64,000 nt of DNA from Planctomonas psychrotolerans (GCF_008642235.1 NZ_SJEV01000001.1:1612001-1676000); one strand, 5' to 3'; positions 27,010 to 37,074 are shown, numbered from the stretch's first letter. Notes: generated by a model not told the origin, from the letters alone. Translations and numbers: made by a program.

Positions 27010-27746
27010 TCGCGCCCTCGCGTCGTTCGGCGCGCCTCGGCATCGGCATCCTGGGTGCCGGTCACGTCGGCCCGGTGCTCGGCGCAGCCCTCGCCGGCGC
27101 GGGTCACGCGCTCACCGGCATCGCCGCCATTTCCGAGCGCAGCAGGGAGCGCGCGGCTGCCATGCTGCCCGGTGTGCCCGTGCTCACGTCGCTGCAGGTG
27201 GTCGAGCGCAGCGAACTGGTTCTGCTGGCCGTCCCCGAGGACGAACTGGCGTCCATCGTGTCCGGCCTCGCCGCCGCGGGGGCGTGGTTGCCCGGCCAGC
27301 TCGTCGTGCACACGTCCGCCCGGTTCGGGGTGGATGTGCTGGCGCCGGCGACCGCGGCGGGGTGCATCCCGCTCGCCATCCATCCGGCCATGTCGTTCAC
27401 CGGCACCAGCCTCGACCTCAAGCGCCTCAGCGAGAGCTACTTCGCCGTCACGGCACCGGGCCCCGTGCAGCCCATCGGTCAGGCGCTCGTGGTGGAAATG
27501 GGCGGCGAGCCGATCGTGATCGCCGAGGCGGATCGCGCCACCTACGCCGAGGCGGTGGCCACGGCGGCCACCTTCTCCTCCGCCATCGTGAACCAGGCCA
27601 CCGGACTGCTCGCCACCCTCGGCGTCGAGGACCCGGGGTTGGTGCTCGGGCCGCTCTTCCGATCCGCGGTGGACAACGCGCTCACCCGAGCCTCGTCGGG
27701 ATCGGCGCTGCGCGGCGATGCCTTCGACGATGGACGACCGGATTGA
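27006..27746 (+). CDS. DUF2520 Rossmann-fold oxidoreductase-like protein
   Basis: 246 residues, GTG start overlapping the previous stop. An N-terminal nucleotide-binding fold (GIGILGAGHVGPVLGAALAG, ELVLLAVPEDEL) resembles NADP-dependent oxidoreductases such as ProC or ketopantoate reductase. The C-terminal half is the helical DUF2520 domain (IHPAMSFTG, NQATGLLATLG). DUF2520 genes are usually directly upstream of panC, as here, which suggests but does not prove a role in pantothenate synthesis. Confidence 0.88.
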   Translation: MIAPSRRSARLGIGILGAGHVGPVLGAALAGAGHALTGIAAISERSRERAAAMLPGVPVLTSLQVVERSELVLLAVPEDELASIVSGLAAAGAWLPGQLVVHTSARFGVDVLAPATAAGCIPLAIHPAMSFTGTSLDLKRLSESYFAVTAPGPVQPIGQALVVEMGGEPIVIAEADRATYAEAVATAATFSSAIVNQATGLLATLGVEDPGLVLGPLFRSAVDNALTRASSGSALRGDAFDDGRPD

Positions 27747-27760
27747 CGAGCCGACCCGAG

Positions 27761-28669
27761 GTGACGAGCCCACCCGAGGTGACGCACCGGCCCGAGGTGG
27801 TGCACCGGATCGACGAGGTGCGCGATCGCGTCGCGCGGGCGCGTGCGGCGCGCGCCGCGGACCCGGCGGGGGCCATCGTGCTCGTGCCCACCATGGGTGC
27901 CCTGCACGCCGGCCACCTCGCGCACGTCGAGCGGGCACGGCAATCGGCCGCCCTCGTGGTCGTCTCGATCTTCGTCAATCCGCTGCAGTTCGGCGCGAAC
28001 GAAGACCTCGACCGGTACCCGCGCACGCTCGACGCCGATCTAGCCGCGCTCGCCGGGGTGGGAGCCGACCTCGTGTTCGCCCCGTCCGTGGAGGAGATGT
28101 ACCCCGACGGTCCGAGTTCGACCCGGGTGACCGGAGGACCGGTCGCCGGCACGTTTGAGGGCGCATCGCGGCCCGGTCACTTCGACGGGATGCTCACCGT
28201 GGTCGCCAAGCTCCTGGCCATCGTCGCCCCCGATGTCGTGAGCTTCGGCCAGAAGGACGCCCAGCAGGTGTTCCTCGTGCGCCGGATGGTGCGCGACCTC
28301 GACATCCCGGTGCGCGTGCAGGTGGTGGACACGGTGCGGGAACCCGACGGCCTCGCCCTCTCCAGCCGCAACCGGTACCTGGGCGAACCGGAACGGAGGG
28401 CGGCGGTCGCGCTCTCCGCCGCACTCGCCGCCGCGGGCCGGGCGGCGACCGCCGGAGTGCAGGCGGCCATCGCGGCGGCGCACGCCGTGCTCGACGCCGA
28501 GCGTCTGGTTGAATTGGACTACTTCGCCGTCGTCGACCCGGGCACGTTCCTGCCGGTGACCGACGACCATCGCGGGGCGGCGCAGGCGCTGATCGCCGCC
28601 CGACTCGGCACGACCCGACTCATCGACAACGCGACCATCCAGGTCGCCCCTGGAGACACCCGCTCATGA
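27761..28669 (+). CDS. panC: Pantothenate synthetase
   Basis: About 302 residues. [10 protein letters not shown] (the HIGH-type nucleotide-binding motif), [33 protein letters not shown] and [10 protein letters not shown] are the standard PanC signatures. The enzyme joins pantoate and beta-alanine with ATP. The start is uncertain: TTG 27743 overlaps the previous stop, and GTGs at 27761, 27779, 27797 and 27800 are in frame within a short tandem of CCGAGGTGA-like units. The end overlaps lysS (ATGA). Confidence 0.93.
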   Translation: MTSPPEVTHRPEVVHRIDEVRDRVARARAARAADPAGAIVLVPTMGALHAGHLAHVERARQSAALVVVSIFVNPLQFGANEDLDRYPRTLDADLAALAGVGADLVFAPSVEEMYPDGPSSTRVTGGPVAGTFEGASRPGHFDGMLTVVAKLLAIVAPDVVSFGQKDAQQVFLVRRMVRDLDIPVRVQVVDTVREPDGLALSSRNRYLGEPERRAAVALSAALAAAGRAATAGVQAAIAAAHAVLDAERLVELDYFAVVDPGTFLPVTDDHRGAAQALIAARLGTTRLIDNATIQVAPGDTRS

Positions 28670-30213
28670 CACGCAACACCCCCGCGACCACAGCGCCGAC
28701 CGCGCCGCAGACCGGTGAGGTTCCCGACAGTGCGCCCGACGCCACGGCCGAGGACATCGCCGAGCAGAAGGCCGTGCGGCTCGCCAAGCGCGAGCGGCTG
28801 AACGCGTCGGGCGCAGAGGCGTACCCGGTATCGGTGCCCGTGACCGCGACCATCGCCGCCGTGCGGGCCCGGTTCGGCGACCTCGAGCCCGACACCGCCA
28901 CGGGGGAGACCGTCGGCCTCGCCGGTCGAGTGGTGCACCTCCGCAACACCGGAAAGCTGTGCTTCGCGTCCCTCCAGGCCGGCGACGGATCGCGCATCCA
29001 GGCGATGGTGTCGCTCGCCGAGGTCGGTGCCGAGTCCCTCGCGGACTGGAAGGACCTCGTCGACCTGGGCGACCACCTCTTCGTCGCGGGCGAGGTGATC
29101 TCCTCCCGCCGGGGCGAGCTCTCCATCATGGCGACGGAGTGGAAGATCGCCGCCAAGGCGCTCCTCCCGCTGCCCAACCTGCACACCGAGCTGAGTGACG
29201 AGACCCGCGTGCGGAGCCGCTACCTCGACCTGATCGTGCGCGAGCAGGCGCGCACCAACGTGCTCAACCGCGCCAAGACGGTCGCCTCGTTGCGCCGGTC
29301 GTTCGCCGATGCGGACTTCGTGGAGGTCGAGACGCCCATGCTGCAGGTCATGCACGGCGGCGCATCCGCCCGGCCCTTCGTCACCCACTCGAACGCGTTC
29401 GACACCGACCTCTACCTGCGCATCGCCCCGGAGCTCTACCTCAAGCGCGCGGTGGTCGGCGGCATCGACCGGGTGTTCGAGATCAACCGCAACTTCCGCA
29501 ACGAGGGCGCCGATTCCACGCACAGCCCCGAGTTCGCCATGCTCGAGGCGTACGAGGCCTACGGCGACTACCTCTCCATCGCCGACCTCACCCAGAGTCT
29601 CATCCAGGATGCGGCGCTCGCCGTGGCGGGAAGCCACACGGTCACCTGGGCCGACGGCGAGGAGTACGACCTCGGCGGCGCCTGGGACCGCATCTCGATG
29701 TACGAGTCGCTGAGCGCCGCCGCCGGTGAGGAGATCACGCCGGCGACGTCGGTCGAGCGGCTCCAGGCCCTCGCCGATCGCGAGGGCGTCGACGTGCACC
29801 TGGCCAACCACGGAAAGCTCGTGGAGGAGCTGTGGGAGCACTTCGTGAAGGGCGGGCTGGAACGCCCGACCTTCGTGCTCGACTTCCCGATCGAGACGTC
29901 TCCGCTCGTGCGCGCGCACCGCAGCATCGACGGTGTGGTGGAGAAGTGGGACCTCTACATGCGCGGCTTCGAGCTCGCCACGGGGTACTCCGAGCTCGTC
30001 GACCCGGTGGTGCAGCGCGAGCGGTTCGTGCAGCAGGCTCGAATGGGTGCCCGCGGTGACATGGACGCCATGCCGCTCGACGAGGACTTCCTTCGGGCGC
30101 TCGAGCACGGCATGCCGCCCTGCGGTGGAATGGGCATGGGCATCGATCGTCTGCTCATGGCGCTCTCCGGCCTCGGCATCCGCGAAACGATCCTCTTCCC
30201 CCTGGTCAAGTAG
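28666..30213 (+). CDS. lysS: Lysyl-tRNA synthetase (class II)
   Basis: 515 residues. An OB-fold anticodon-binding domain (about 75-185) precedes the class II core with motif 2 ([12 protein letters not shown]) and motif 3 ([11 protein letters not shown]), plus YLDLIVREQ. It charges tRNA-Lys. The first ~35 residues are a polar extension. The ATG overlaps the panC stop, ending the long run of overlapping genes that starts at folE. Confidence 0.97.
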   Translation: MTRNTPATTAPTAPQTGEVPDSAPDATAEDIAEQKAVRLAKRERLNASGAEAYPVSVPVTATIAAVRARFGDLEPDTATGETVGLAGRVVHLRNTGKLCFASLQAGDGSRIQAMVSLAEVGAESLADWKDLVDLGDHLFVAGEVISSRRGELSIMATEWKIAAKALLPLPNLHTELSDETRVRSRYLDLIVREQARTNVLNRAKTVASLRRSFADADFVEVETPMLQVMHGGASARPFVTHSNAFDTDLYLRIAPELYLKRAVVGGIDRVFEINRNFRNEGADSTHSPEFAMLEAYEAYGDYLSIADLTQSLIQDAALAVAGSHTVTWADGEEYDLGGAWDRISMYESLSAAAGEEITPATSVERLQALADREGVDVHLANHGKLVEELWEHFVKGGLERPTFVLDFPIETSPLVRAHRSIDGVVEKWDLYMRGFELATGYSELVDPVVQRERFVQQARMGARGDMDAMPLDEDFLRALEHGMPPCGGMGMGIDRLLMALSGLGIRETILFPLVK

Positions 30214-30221
30214 GGAGCGCG

Positions 30222-30374
30222 ATGTTCAACTCCAACGGCACCAACGGCGCGGGCGGCGACCCGGGCAGGGATCCGCACAAGCCCACCATGGCCCGCTACG
30301 CCCTATGGCTCATCGTCGGCGGTCTCGGTCTCGTCTTCCTCGTGCAGGGCCTCATCGGAATCCTCACGCCCTGA
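30222..30374 (+). CDS. Small single-helix membrane protein
   Basis: 50 residues: a Gly/Asn-rich polar N-terminus (MFNSNGTNGAGGDPGRD), then one membrane helix (WLIVGGLGLVFLVQGLIGI). It starts 8 bases after lysS with a GGGAG ribosome site, so it is probably the last gene of the operon. No family is recognised. Confidence 0.65.
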   Translation: MFNSNGTNGAGGDPGRDPHKPTMARYALWLIVGGLGLVFLVQGLIGILTP

Positions 30375-30387
30375 CGGGTCGACGTCC

Positions 30388-30430
30388 GGCGGCTCGAGCG
30401 TGCGATCACCCGCTCGAGCACAGAGCCGCC
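30388..30430 (+). terminator. Terminator-like hairpin after the lysS operon
   Basis: GGCGGCTC pairs with GAGCCGCC, and inner GAGCG with CGCTC. It starts 13 bases after the small membrane protein gene. No U-tract. Confidence 0.6.
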
Positions 30431-30473
30431 ACGCGGCAAGCGTGCAGGCGGCGGGGCGTATCCTTGTCCCACG

Positions 30474-30659
30474 ATGGATGACTTCTGGGGCAACGCGATC
30501 TGGTCGATAACGCCGACCCTGCTGGTGGGCCTCGTGTTCTGGTTCATCATGCGCGCCGTGATCCACGCCGACCGCAACGAGCGCAAGGCGTACGCCGACA
30601 TCGAGTCGGCCGAACGAGCCCGCATGGGGCTTCCCCCCGAGAAGAAGCCGGGCGCCTGA
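30474..30659 (+). CDS. Small membrane protein, hypothetical
   Basis: 61 residues with one helix (IWSITPTLLVGLVFWFIMRAV) followed by a charged, probably cytoplasmic tail. A -10-like TATCCT (30459-30464) lies 9 nt before the ATG, giving a very short leader. No family is recognised. Confidence 0.7.
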   Translation: MDDFWGNAIWSITPTLLVGLVFWFIMRAVIHADRNERKAYADIESAERARMGLPPEKKPGA

Positions 30660-30687
30660 GCGCGAACCGACCTGCGATAGTGGGGCG

Positions 30688-31737
30688 GTGCCGATGTTCG
30701 AGCCCGCCCAGTCGCTGTGTCGGCGGTTCCATCACGAGGCGCTGAAGCCGGTGATCGGTGTTCCGCACTCGGCCGGTCTCCTCGGCCCCGGATCGGATGT
30801 GCTGGGCTACGACACCGAGCGCTCCACCGACCATGATTGGGGCCCGCGGGCGGTCGTGTTCGTCGCCGAGGAGCACGTCGACGCAACGGCTCTGCGCATC
30901 GCCGCCGCGCTACCCGATTCGTTCGCCGGATGGCCGGTGCGCATGGGCCGCGACGACATGCCGCTCGAGCCGCACGTGGAGGTGACGACCCTGCCCGAGT
31001 GGCTGCGGGCGCAGTTCGGTCGGGAAGTCGAAAGCCCGCCGTCCACGCTCGACTGGCTCACCATGCCGCAGCAGCGCCTGCTCGGCGTGACCGCGGGCGC
31101 CGTGTTCGCCGATGACACCGGTGAACTCGGGCGCGTCCGGGCTTCGCTCGCGTGGTATCCCGACCACGTGTGGTGGTGGCTCGTCGCGTGCGCCTGGCGT
31201 CGGCTCGATCAGGAGCAACCGTTCGTCTCGCGCACCGCCGAGGTGGGAGACGATCTCGGGTCGGCGGTGGTCGCATCCCGGCAGGTGCGCGACTGCATGC
31301 GACTCTCCCTGCTCCTAGCGCGGCGTTACGCGCCCTACTCCAAGTGGGTGGGCACCGCCTTCGCCCGCGTGCACGACCCGGAGGGGCTCGGCACGCGTCT
31401 TCGGGCGGTTCCCGGTGCGGCGGGTGCCGAGCGCGAGCGGCTGCTCGGCGAGGCCTACCGGATCCTGGCTCGACGCTTTAATGCGCTCTTCCCCGGTGAC
31501 CCGGTGGACGACGGTCTCCGGCCGTTCCACGATCGCCCTGCGCTCGTGCTCGCGGCCGAGCGCTTCGCCGAGGCCGCCGTCTCCGAGATTCGAGGGAGCG
31601 CGCTGCGCGCCATGCCGCTGGTCGGCGCCATCGACCAACTGGTCGACAGCACCGACGTCCTCGCCTTCCCCGAGCGGGCGGCGGCCTTCCGCCCGTTCTA
31701 CGCGGGGCTGCTCGGTCGTCCGTCGGCGTCGGGATAG
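30688..31737 (+). CDS. DUF4037 domain protein (nucleotidyltransferase-like)
   Basis: 349 residues. SAGLLGPGSDVLGYDTERSTDHDWGPR (given here only as its position, about 27-53) holds a GxGS-like loop and acidic pair reminiscent of nucleotidyltransferases, characteristic of DUF4037 proteins. The WWWLVACAWRRLDQEQPF segment in the middle is also typical. Substrate unknown. The GTG start is favoured by a GATAGT hexamer 6 nt upstream; ATG 30694 is the alternative. Confidence 0.8.
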   Translation: MPMFEPAQSLCRRFHHEALKPVIGVPHSAGLLGPGSDVLGYDTERSTDHDWGPRAVVFVAEEHVDATALRIAAALPDSFAGWPVRMGRDDMPLEPHVEVTTLPEWLRAQFGREVESPPSTLDWLTMPQQRLLGVTAGAVFADDTGELGRVRASLAWYPDHVWWWLVACAWRRLDQEQPFVSRTAEVGDDLGSAVVASRQVRDCMRLSLLLARRYAPYSKWVGTAFARVHDPEGLGTRLRAVPGAAGAERERLLGEAYRILARRFNALFPGDPVDDGLRPFHDRPALVLAAERFAEAAVSEIRGSALRAMPLVGAIDQLVDSTDVLAFPERAAAFRPFYAGLLGRPSASG

Positions 31738-31867
31738 CGCGCGGGGTGCTCGGTGCGTGACGCTGGCCCCGCCCCGCTTTCGGTCAATCGCCCGCGAATC
31801 ATCGAGAGCGATTGAGCACAACCGCGGCGTCGCCGATCGCAACGGGGGCGCAGGAGCGGAACCGCCG

Positions 31868-31916
31868 CCCCTTCGACGGGCTCAGGGACCGGAATGGGCT
31901 CAGGGACCGTGGGGGG
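31868..31916. repeat. Isolated pair of REP-like motifs
   Basis: One full copy (CCCTTCGACGGGCTCAGGGACC) and one partial copy (ATGGGCTCAGGGACCGT) of the motif seen around the HNH gene. The second overlaps the end of the XRE regulator gene and supplies its TGA stop. Confidence 0.8.
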
Positions 31917-32172
31917 CCGTCGCGGGGGAGCGCACCAGCAGGTCGCCCACCTCGCAGTCGAGCGCGTCGCAGATCGCGCGGAGCGTGGAGTACCGGATCG
32001 CCCGGGCGCGGTCGTTCTTGAGCACCGAGAGATTGACGATGCTCACCCCGACCAGTTCGCTGAGCCGGGTCAACGTCATGCCGCGCTCCTCGAGCAGCTC
32101 ATCGAGCCGGCAGTGGATGCCCGTGGCTCCGTCGCTGTCGTCCGGCGCGAGATCGACGGCACGCGCGTTCAT
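31900..32172 (-). CDS. XRE-family helix-turn-helix regulator
   Basis: 90 residues. A single Cro/CI HTH (CRLDELLEERGMTLTRLSEL, then VSIVNLSVLKNDRARAIRYS) and CDALDCEVGDLL match the small YozG-like regulators paired with DUF2975 membrane proteins. Its ATG overlaps the DUF2975 stop, so the membrane protein is translated first. The C-terminal HGP and the stop come from a REP-like motif, so the natural end has probably been altered. Confidence 0.88.
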   Translation of the reverse strand: MNARAVDLAPDDSDGATGIHCRLDELLEERGMTLTRLSELVGVSIVNLSVLKNDRARAIRYSTLRAICDALDCEVGDLLVRSPATAPHGP

Positions 32173-32837
32173 CAGACGAGTCCTTCGGTGTCGCGCTGCA
32201 ACCGAGAATTGTCGTGCTGCAGCTTCTCACCGGCCTCGAAGGCCAGGCCGACCAGGAGCAGCATGAGGCCGAGTCCGAGCGGCGAGAGGTCGATCGACGC
32301 CATCACGGGCCAGAACCCGTCGAGGCCGGCATCGGGCGCGTTGAGTTCGGCCGCGGCCATCCACGACGCGATCGCGCCGAGACCGACGGCCACGATCCCC
32401 CCGATCAGCAGCACGGCACCGGCCGCCGCGACGCCGAGACTGAGGCTGCGACTGAACGTGCCTGGGCGCACCAGCCGCCAGGCGAGCAACGCGACCACCC
32501 CGGCCGCCGCGGCCTGCGTCAGCAATCCGATCACGGCAGCGATCGTGGCGACGGCGATCGTGCCTCCCGACAGGTTCTCGAGCAGGACGGCGGCGCTCTC
32601 GTACCCGCCCTCCACGATGCGCGCGGATCCCGCATCCGCCTCATTGGGCAGCGGCCCGTCCACCGAGAGCGTGAGCGGAATGCGCCCTCGCACCGCGCCG
32701 TCGACGATCGACACGATGCCGAGGACGAGGAGCGTGACTGCCAACAGCGCGGCTCCTCCGAACACCGTCCAGACGATTCCGCGCGCGGTTCGCGCGCTCC
32801 AGCCGAGCCCGGTCAACTGGTCCGTGCGCTCCACCAT
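32172..32837 (-). CDS. DUF2975-like four-helix membrane protein
   Basis: 221 residues with four membrane helices (about 20-45, 92-118, 132-158, 182-202) and an extracellular loop between the first two. Together with the adjacent YozG-like regulator this matches the common DUF2975-HTH two-gene unit. Function is unknown; a membrane-sensor/regulator pair is often proposed. The promoter region carries nested inverted repeats at 32854-32895. Confidence 0.72.
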   Translation of the reverse strand: MVERTDQLTGLGWSARTARGIVWTVFGGAALLAVTLLVLGIVSIVDGAVRGRIPLTLSVDGPLPNEADAGSARIVEGGYESAAVLLENLSGGTIAVATIAAVIGLLTQAAAAGVVALLAWRLVRPGTFSRSLSLGVAAAGAVLLIGGIVAVGLGAIASWMAAAELNAPDAGLDGFWPVMASIDLSPLGLGLMLLLVGLAFEAGEKLQHDNSRLQRDTEGLV

Positions 32838-32853
32838 GGTTCCTCCGAACGAC

Positions 32854-32895
32854 TATCGATAATAACGAATGTCGTTAACATAGCGATTGTCGATA
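32854..32895. promoter_or_regulatory. Nested inverted repeats upstream of the DUF2975-XRE pair
   Basis: TATCGATAAT (32854-32863) and ATTGTCGATA (32886-32895) are inverted with one mismatch, with AACGA-ATG-TCGTT (32864-32876) between them. The region is AT-rich and close to the start codon, so it is the likely operator of the XRE regulator. Confidence 0.6.
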
Positions 32896-33018
32896 AGCAC
32901 GTCAACCAATCCGGGTATCGCCTCACGCCCACGGCGAACAGGGGCATGGAACCCGGGGTCGGCTCGTTAGCATCTTTGTATCGAGGCCGAACCCCTGCCC
33001 GGCCTCTAGGGAGATCAC

Positions 33019-35544
33019 ATGTTTGAGAGATTCACCGACCGCGCTCGTCGCGTCGTCGTCCTGGCCCAGGAAGAGGCCAAGATGCTCAATCACAACTACA
33101 TCGGAACCGAACACATCCTGCTCGGTCTCATCCACGAGGGTGAGGGTGTCGCCGCGAAGGCGCTCGAGTCGCTCGGCATCTCGCTCGACGCCGTGCGCGA
33201 GCAGGTCCAGGACATCATCGGTCAGGGGCAGCAGCAGCCCACCGGCCACATCCCCTTCACGCCCCGCGCGAAGAAGGTGCTCGAGCTCTCGCTCCGCGAA
33301 GCGCTCCAGCTCGGCCACAACTACATCGGCACCGAGCACATCCTGCTCGGCCTCATCCGCGAGGGCGAGGGTGTGGCGGCGCAGGTGCTCGTCAAGCTGG
33401 GCGCCGACCTCAACCGCGTGCGCCAGCAGGTCATCCAGCTGCTCTCGGGCTACCAGGGCAAGGAGGCCATCGCCGTCGGCGGTGACCAGCAGCAGGGCGA
33501 GAAGGCGGGATCCCAGATCCTCGACCAGTTCGGACGCAACCTCACGCAGGCCGCGCGCGACAACAAGCTCGACCCCGTGATCGGTCGCGACAAGGAGATG
33601 GAGCGGGTCATGCAGATCCTCTCCCGCCGGTCGAAGAACAATCCCGTGCTGATCGGTGAGCCCGGTGTCGGCAAGACCGCCGTCGTCGAGGGCCTCGCCC
33701 AGGCGATCGTGCGCGGCGACGTGCCCGAGACGCTGAAGGACAAGCAGCTCTACACCCTCGACCTCGGTTCGCTCATCGCCGGCAGCCGCTACCGCGGTGA
33801 CTTCGAGGAGCGCCTCAAGAAGGTGACCAAGGAGATCCGCACCCGCGGTGACATCATCACCTTCATCGACGAGATCCACACCCTGGTGGGTGCGGGTGCC
33901 GCCGAGGGTGCGATCGACGCCGCGAGCATCCTCAAGCCGCTGCTCGCGCGGGGTGAGCTCCAGACCATCGGAGCGACCACCCTCGACGAGTACCGCAAGC
34001 ACTTCGAGAAGGATGCCGCCCTCGAGCGCCGCTTCCAGCCCATCCAGGTGAACGAGCCGTCGCTGCCGCACACGATCAACATCCTCAAGGGGCTGCGGGA
34101 CCGGTACGAGGCGCACCACAAGGTGTCCATCACCGATGGCGCCCTCGTCGCGGCCGCGAACCTCGCCGACCGCTACGTGTCCGACCGGTTCCTGCCCGAC
34201 AAGGCCATCGACCTGATCGACGAGGCCGGCGCCCGGCTGCGCCTGTCGATCCTGTCGTCGCCGCCCGAGTTGCGCGAGTTCGATGAGAAGATCTCGGTCG
34301 TGCGCGCCGCGAAGGAAGCCGCGATCGAGGATCAGGACTTCGAGAAGGCCGCGTCGTTGCGCGACGAGGAGAAGAACCTCCTCGGCGAGCGCCTGCGCCT
34401 CGAGAAGCAGTGGAAGAGCGGAAACGTGAAGACCACGGCCGAGGTGGATGAGGGACTCATCGCCGAGGTTCTGGCCCAGGCGACCGGCATCCCCGTCTTC
34501 AAGCTCACCGAGGAGGAGTCGAGCCGGCTCATCTTCATGGAGAAGGCCCTGCACCAGCGCGTCATCGGTCAGGAAGAGGCCATCTCGGTGCTCGCCAAGA
34601 CCATCCGTCGCACCCGCGCCGGACTCAAGGACCCGAAGCGCCCCAGCGGGTCGTTCATCTTCGCCGGTCCGACCGGTGTCGGCAAGACGGAGCTCGCCAA
34701 GGCTCTCGCGGAGTTCCTGTTCGACGACGAGGACGCCCTCATCTCCCTCGACATGAGCGAGTACGGCGAGAAGCACACGGTCTCGCGACTGTTCGGTGCC
34801 CCTCCCGGATTCGTCGGCTTCGAGGAGGGCGGCCAGCTCACCGAGAAGGTGCGCCGCAAGCCGTTCTCCGTGGTGCTGTTCGACGAGATCGAGAAGGCTC
34901 ACCCGGACATCTTCAACTCGCTCCTCCAGATCCTGGAAGAGGGACGCCTGACGGATGGCCAGGGTCGCGTGATCGACTTCAAGAACACCGTCATCATCAT
35001 GACCACCAACCTCGGAACCCGTGACATCACCGCGGGCCCGGTCGGTTTCCAGATCGAGGGCGACACCGCGACCGGCTACGACCGGATGCGCGGCAAGGTG
35101 GTCGAGGAGCTGAAGAAGCACTTCAAGCCGGAGTTCCTGAACCGTGTCGACGAGACGATCGTCTTCCCGCAGCTCAACCCCGACGAGCTGCTTCAGATCG
35201 TCGACCTGTTCGTGAAGCGACTGAGCGAGCGTCTGCTCGACCGCGACATGACCATCGAGCTGACCAAGCCCGCCAAGGAGCGCCTGATCGAGATCGGGTT
35301 CGACCCCGCTCTCGGTGCCCGGCCCCTGCGTCGCGCGGTGCAGCACGAGATCGAGGACCGGCTATCGGAGCGCATCCTGCACGGCGAGCTCAGCGCCGGC
35401 GATCACGTGCACGCCGACTTCGTGGCGGGGGAGTTCGTGTTCACCACGACGAACCGCGGCGAGACGGTGGGTGTGGGCGTCAACGCCACCGCAGCCGTGG
35501 GAGCGGGGCCCGGCACGCCCGACCTCGCGATCACCAGCGAATAG
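33019..35544 (+). CDS. clpC: ATP-dependent Clp protease ATP-binding subunit ClpC
   Basis: 841 residues. Two N-terminal Clp repeats, first AAA+ domain with Walker A GEPGVGKT (about 213-220), a UVR/middle region (about 421-464), and second AAA+ domain with Walker A GPTGVGKT (about 550-557) and [16 protein letters not shown]. It unfolds substrates for ClpP and is usually essential in actinobacteria. A TAGCAT hexamer at 32968-32973 is a plausible -10, giving a ~40-nt leader with AGGGAG. A strong terminator follows. Confidence 0.97.
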   Translation: MFERFTDRARRVVVLAQEEAKMLNHNYIGTEHILLGLIHEGEGVAAKALESLGISLDAVREQVQDIIGQGQQQPTGHIPFTPRAKKVLELSLREALQLGHNYIGTEHILLGLIREGEGVAAQVLVKLGADLNRVRQQVIQLLSGYQGKEAIAVGGDQQQGEKAGSQILDQFGRNLTQAARDNKLDPVIGRDKEMERVMQILSRRSKNNPVLIGEPGVGKTAVVEGLAQAIVRGDVPETLKDKQLYTLDLGSLIAGSRYRGDFEERLKKVTKEIRTRGDIITFIDEIHTLVGAGAAEGAIDAASILKPLLARGELQTIGATTLDEYRKHFEKDAALERRFQPIQVNEPSLPHTINILKGLRDRYEAHHKVSITDGALVAAANLADRYVSDRFLPDKAIDLIDEAGARLRLSILSSPPELREFDEKISVVRAAKEAAIEDQDFEKAASLRDEEKNLLGERLRLEKQWKSGNVKTTAEVDEGLIAEVLAQATGIPVFKLTEEESSRLIFMEKALHQRVIGQEEAISVLAKTIRRTRAGLKDPKRPSGSFIFAGPTGVGKTELAKALAEFLFDDEDALISLDMSEYGEKHTVSRLFGAPPGFVGFEEGGQLTEKVRRKPFSVVLFDEIEKAHPDIFNSLLQILEEGRLTDGQGRVIDFKNTVIIMTTNLGTRDITAGPVGFQIEGDTATGYDRMRGKVVEELKKHFKPEFLNRVDETIVFPQLNPDELLQIVDLFVKRLSERLLDRDMTIELTKPAKERLIEIGFDPALGARPLRRAVQHEIEDRLSERILHGELSAGDHVHADFVAGEFVFTTTNRGETVGVGVNATAAVGAGPGTPDLAITSE

Positions 35545-35550
35545 CGGCAT

Positions 35551-35587
35551 CCGAAGGGCCCGGCGAGTTCCTCGCCGGGCCCTTCGG
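35551..35587 (+). terminator. Strong terminator after clpC
   Basis: Perfect 17-bp stem (CCGAAGGGCCCGGCGAG and its complement) with a TTC loop, six bases after the stop. No U-tract, but very stable. Confidence 0.85.
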
Positions 35588-35698
35588 CGTTCCCGGACGA
35601 CCCGCGTCCGGTTCACCGCGAGGGAGGCGCTCCACGGCGGTCCCCTCTCGCCCATAGGCTGAACGAGCAAGCCGTCCATCCGAAGGAGCCGATTCCCC

Positions 35699-36211
35699 GT
35701 GCCTACCCGCAGCGACATCCGAGTGCGTCGAGCGCGAACCAGCGACGTGCCCGCCATCCAGGTGCTCGTGGAATCGCTCGTGCAGAGCCGCGTGCTGCTC
35801 GGCAAGGACCTGGTCGTGCTCTACGAGTCCGTGCAGGAGTTCCGCATGGCGGAGACGCCCGACGGCGAGGTCGTGGGGTGCGGAGCATTGCACGTGATGT
35901 GGGACGACCTCGGCGAGGTGCGCACCCTCGCGACGTCCCCGGATCATCGCGGCAAGGGTGTGGGGCACGCCATCCTCCAGCGGCTCGAGGACGACGCGCG
36001 CGAGCTCGGCCTCAGCCGCCTGTTCTGCCTCACCTTCGAGGTGGATTTCTTCTCCCGGCACGGTTTCGAGCCGGTGGGGGAGTCGGTGATCGATCGGGAG
36101 ATCTACTACGAGATGCTCCGGTCGCCCGACGAGGGGATCGCCGAGTTCCTCGACCTGTCGAGAGTGAAGCCGAACACGCTCGGCAACACGCGGATGCTCA
36201 AGCAGCTCTAG
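35699..36211 (+). CDS. argA: Amino-acid (L-glutamate) N-acetyltransferase, Rv2747-like
   Basis: 170 residues from a GTG with AAGGAG upstream. The GNAT fold is clear: VRRARTSDVPAIQVLVES, VVGCGALHVMWDDLGEVRTL, the acetyl-CoA loop SPDHRGKGVGHAI, and the family tail EFLDLSRVKPNTLGNTRML. From memory these match Mycobacterium Rv2747, a short ArgA-type enzyme that makes N-acetylglutamate for arginine synthesis. It stands alone downstream of the clpC terminator. Confidence 0.88.
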   Translation: MPTRSDIRVRRARTSDVPAIQVLVESLVQSRVLLGKDLVVLYESVQEFRMAETPDGEVVGCGALHVMWDDLGEVRTLATSPDHRGKGVGHAILQRLEDDARELGLSRLFCLTFEVDFFSRHGFEPVGESVIDREIYYEMLRSPDEGIAEFLDLSRVKPNTLGNTRMLKQL

Positions 36212-36346
36212 TCCGTCTGGTCGGCTCGGCCGACTCCGGGTCGGTTCAGGTCGGCCTCGGTCGGCTCAGATCCCGGATCGGGCCTCGCGTCGGCCCGATC
36301 GCGCCGACGCTCCGCGTCAATCCCGGGGGGCAGGGGAACCCGAAGT

Positions 36347-36352
36347 TACCCT
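36347..36352 (+). promoter_or_regulatory. -10 box (TACCCT) of the anchored secreted protein, leaderless
   Basis: TANNNT hexamer with exactly 6 nt to the ATG at 36359. Confidence 0.45.
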
Positions 36353-36358
36353 TGGGGC

Positions 36359-37018
36359 ATGTCGACGTTTCGTAATCCGGTCGGCCCTCAGCCCAGCAAG
36401 GTGTACTGGCGTCGCCGCATCCTGGTCGCTCTCGGGCTGCTCGCTGTCATCCTGATCATCTCCCTCATCGTCGGGCGCCCCGGTGCCGGTGACGACAGTG
36501 CCACGTCGACCGATTCTTCGGGATCGACGGCGACCGCGAGCGACGAGAGCGCCGCCTCGGACGCCGACGCGACCGAGGAGGAGGCCGCCGACAGCGACGC
36601 CGACGGTGCCGTAGAGGCCTGCACCGCAGCGAACGTCGAGGTGGTGCCGGTCACCGACTCCGTCGAGTACATCGGATCGACCAAGCCCGAGTTCTCCTTC
36701 ACCATCGCGAACGTGGGCACCGTTCCGTGCACCGTGAACGCGGGCACCTCCACCCAGGTCTTCACGGTGACGAGCGGGAACGACACCGTCTGGGTCTCGA
36801 CCGACTGCCAGACCGACCCGCTCGATGGGCTGGTCACCCTGCGACCGGACGAGCCGGTGTCCTCCGCGTCCTTCACCTGGGACCGCGTGTGGTCGGACTC
36901 CTCGACCTGCGACGACGCCGACCGCCAGGAGGTCGTGGCCGACGGCGCGACCTACAACCTCTCGGTCGAGGTCGACGGCATCCGCTCGAAGGACGCCAAG
37001 TCCTTCCTGCTCTTCTAG
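36359..37018 (+). CDS. Membrane-anchored extracellular protein, hypothetical
   Basis: 219 residues. A basic N-terminus and one membrane helix (ILVALGLLAVILIISLIV, about 21-38) are followed by a Ser/Thr/Asp/Glu-rich linker to about residue 85. A globular outside domain follows with two cysteine pairs (EACTAANV, TVPCTVN, STDCQTD, SSTCDDA) and beta-rich composition. No family is recognised; the layout resembles DUF4232-like extracellular beta-sandwich proteins. Likely cell-surface in function. Confidence 0.75.
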   Translation: MSTFRNPVGPQPSKVYWRRRILVALGLLAVILIISLIVGRPGAGDDSATSTDSSGSTATASDESAASDADATEEEAADSDADGAVEACTAANVEVVPVTDSVEYIGSTKPEFSFTIANVGTVPCTVNAGTSTQVFTVTSGNDTVWVSTDCQTDPLDGLVTLRPDEPVSSASFTWDRVWSDSSTCDDADRQEVVADGATYNLSVEVDGIRSKDAKSFLLF

Positions 37019-37036
37019 CCCGCTTCTCGACCGGCG

Positions 37037-37074
37037 GCGGACGCGTGCGCCCGGCGGCCGCCCGGCGCGTCCGC
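37037..37074. terminator. Bidirectional terminator-like hairpin
   Basis: GCGGACGCG (37037-37045) pairs with CGCGTCCGC (37066-37074) between two convergent genes; the right arm touches the radA stop codon. Confidence 0.6.

Noticed and set aside
32920-33018. A ClgR-type box upstream of clpC
   Set aside because: CGC and GCG half-sites exist, but their spacing is too long for the ClgR pattern.
32923-35346. An 807-codon reverse-strand open frame opposite clpC
   Set aside because: Shadow of clpC; repeated ELVE/LRDV-like composition comes from codon structure.
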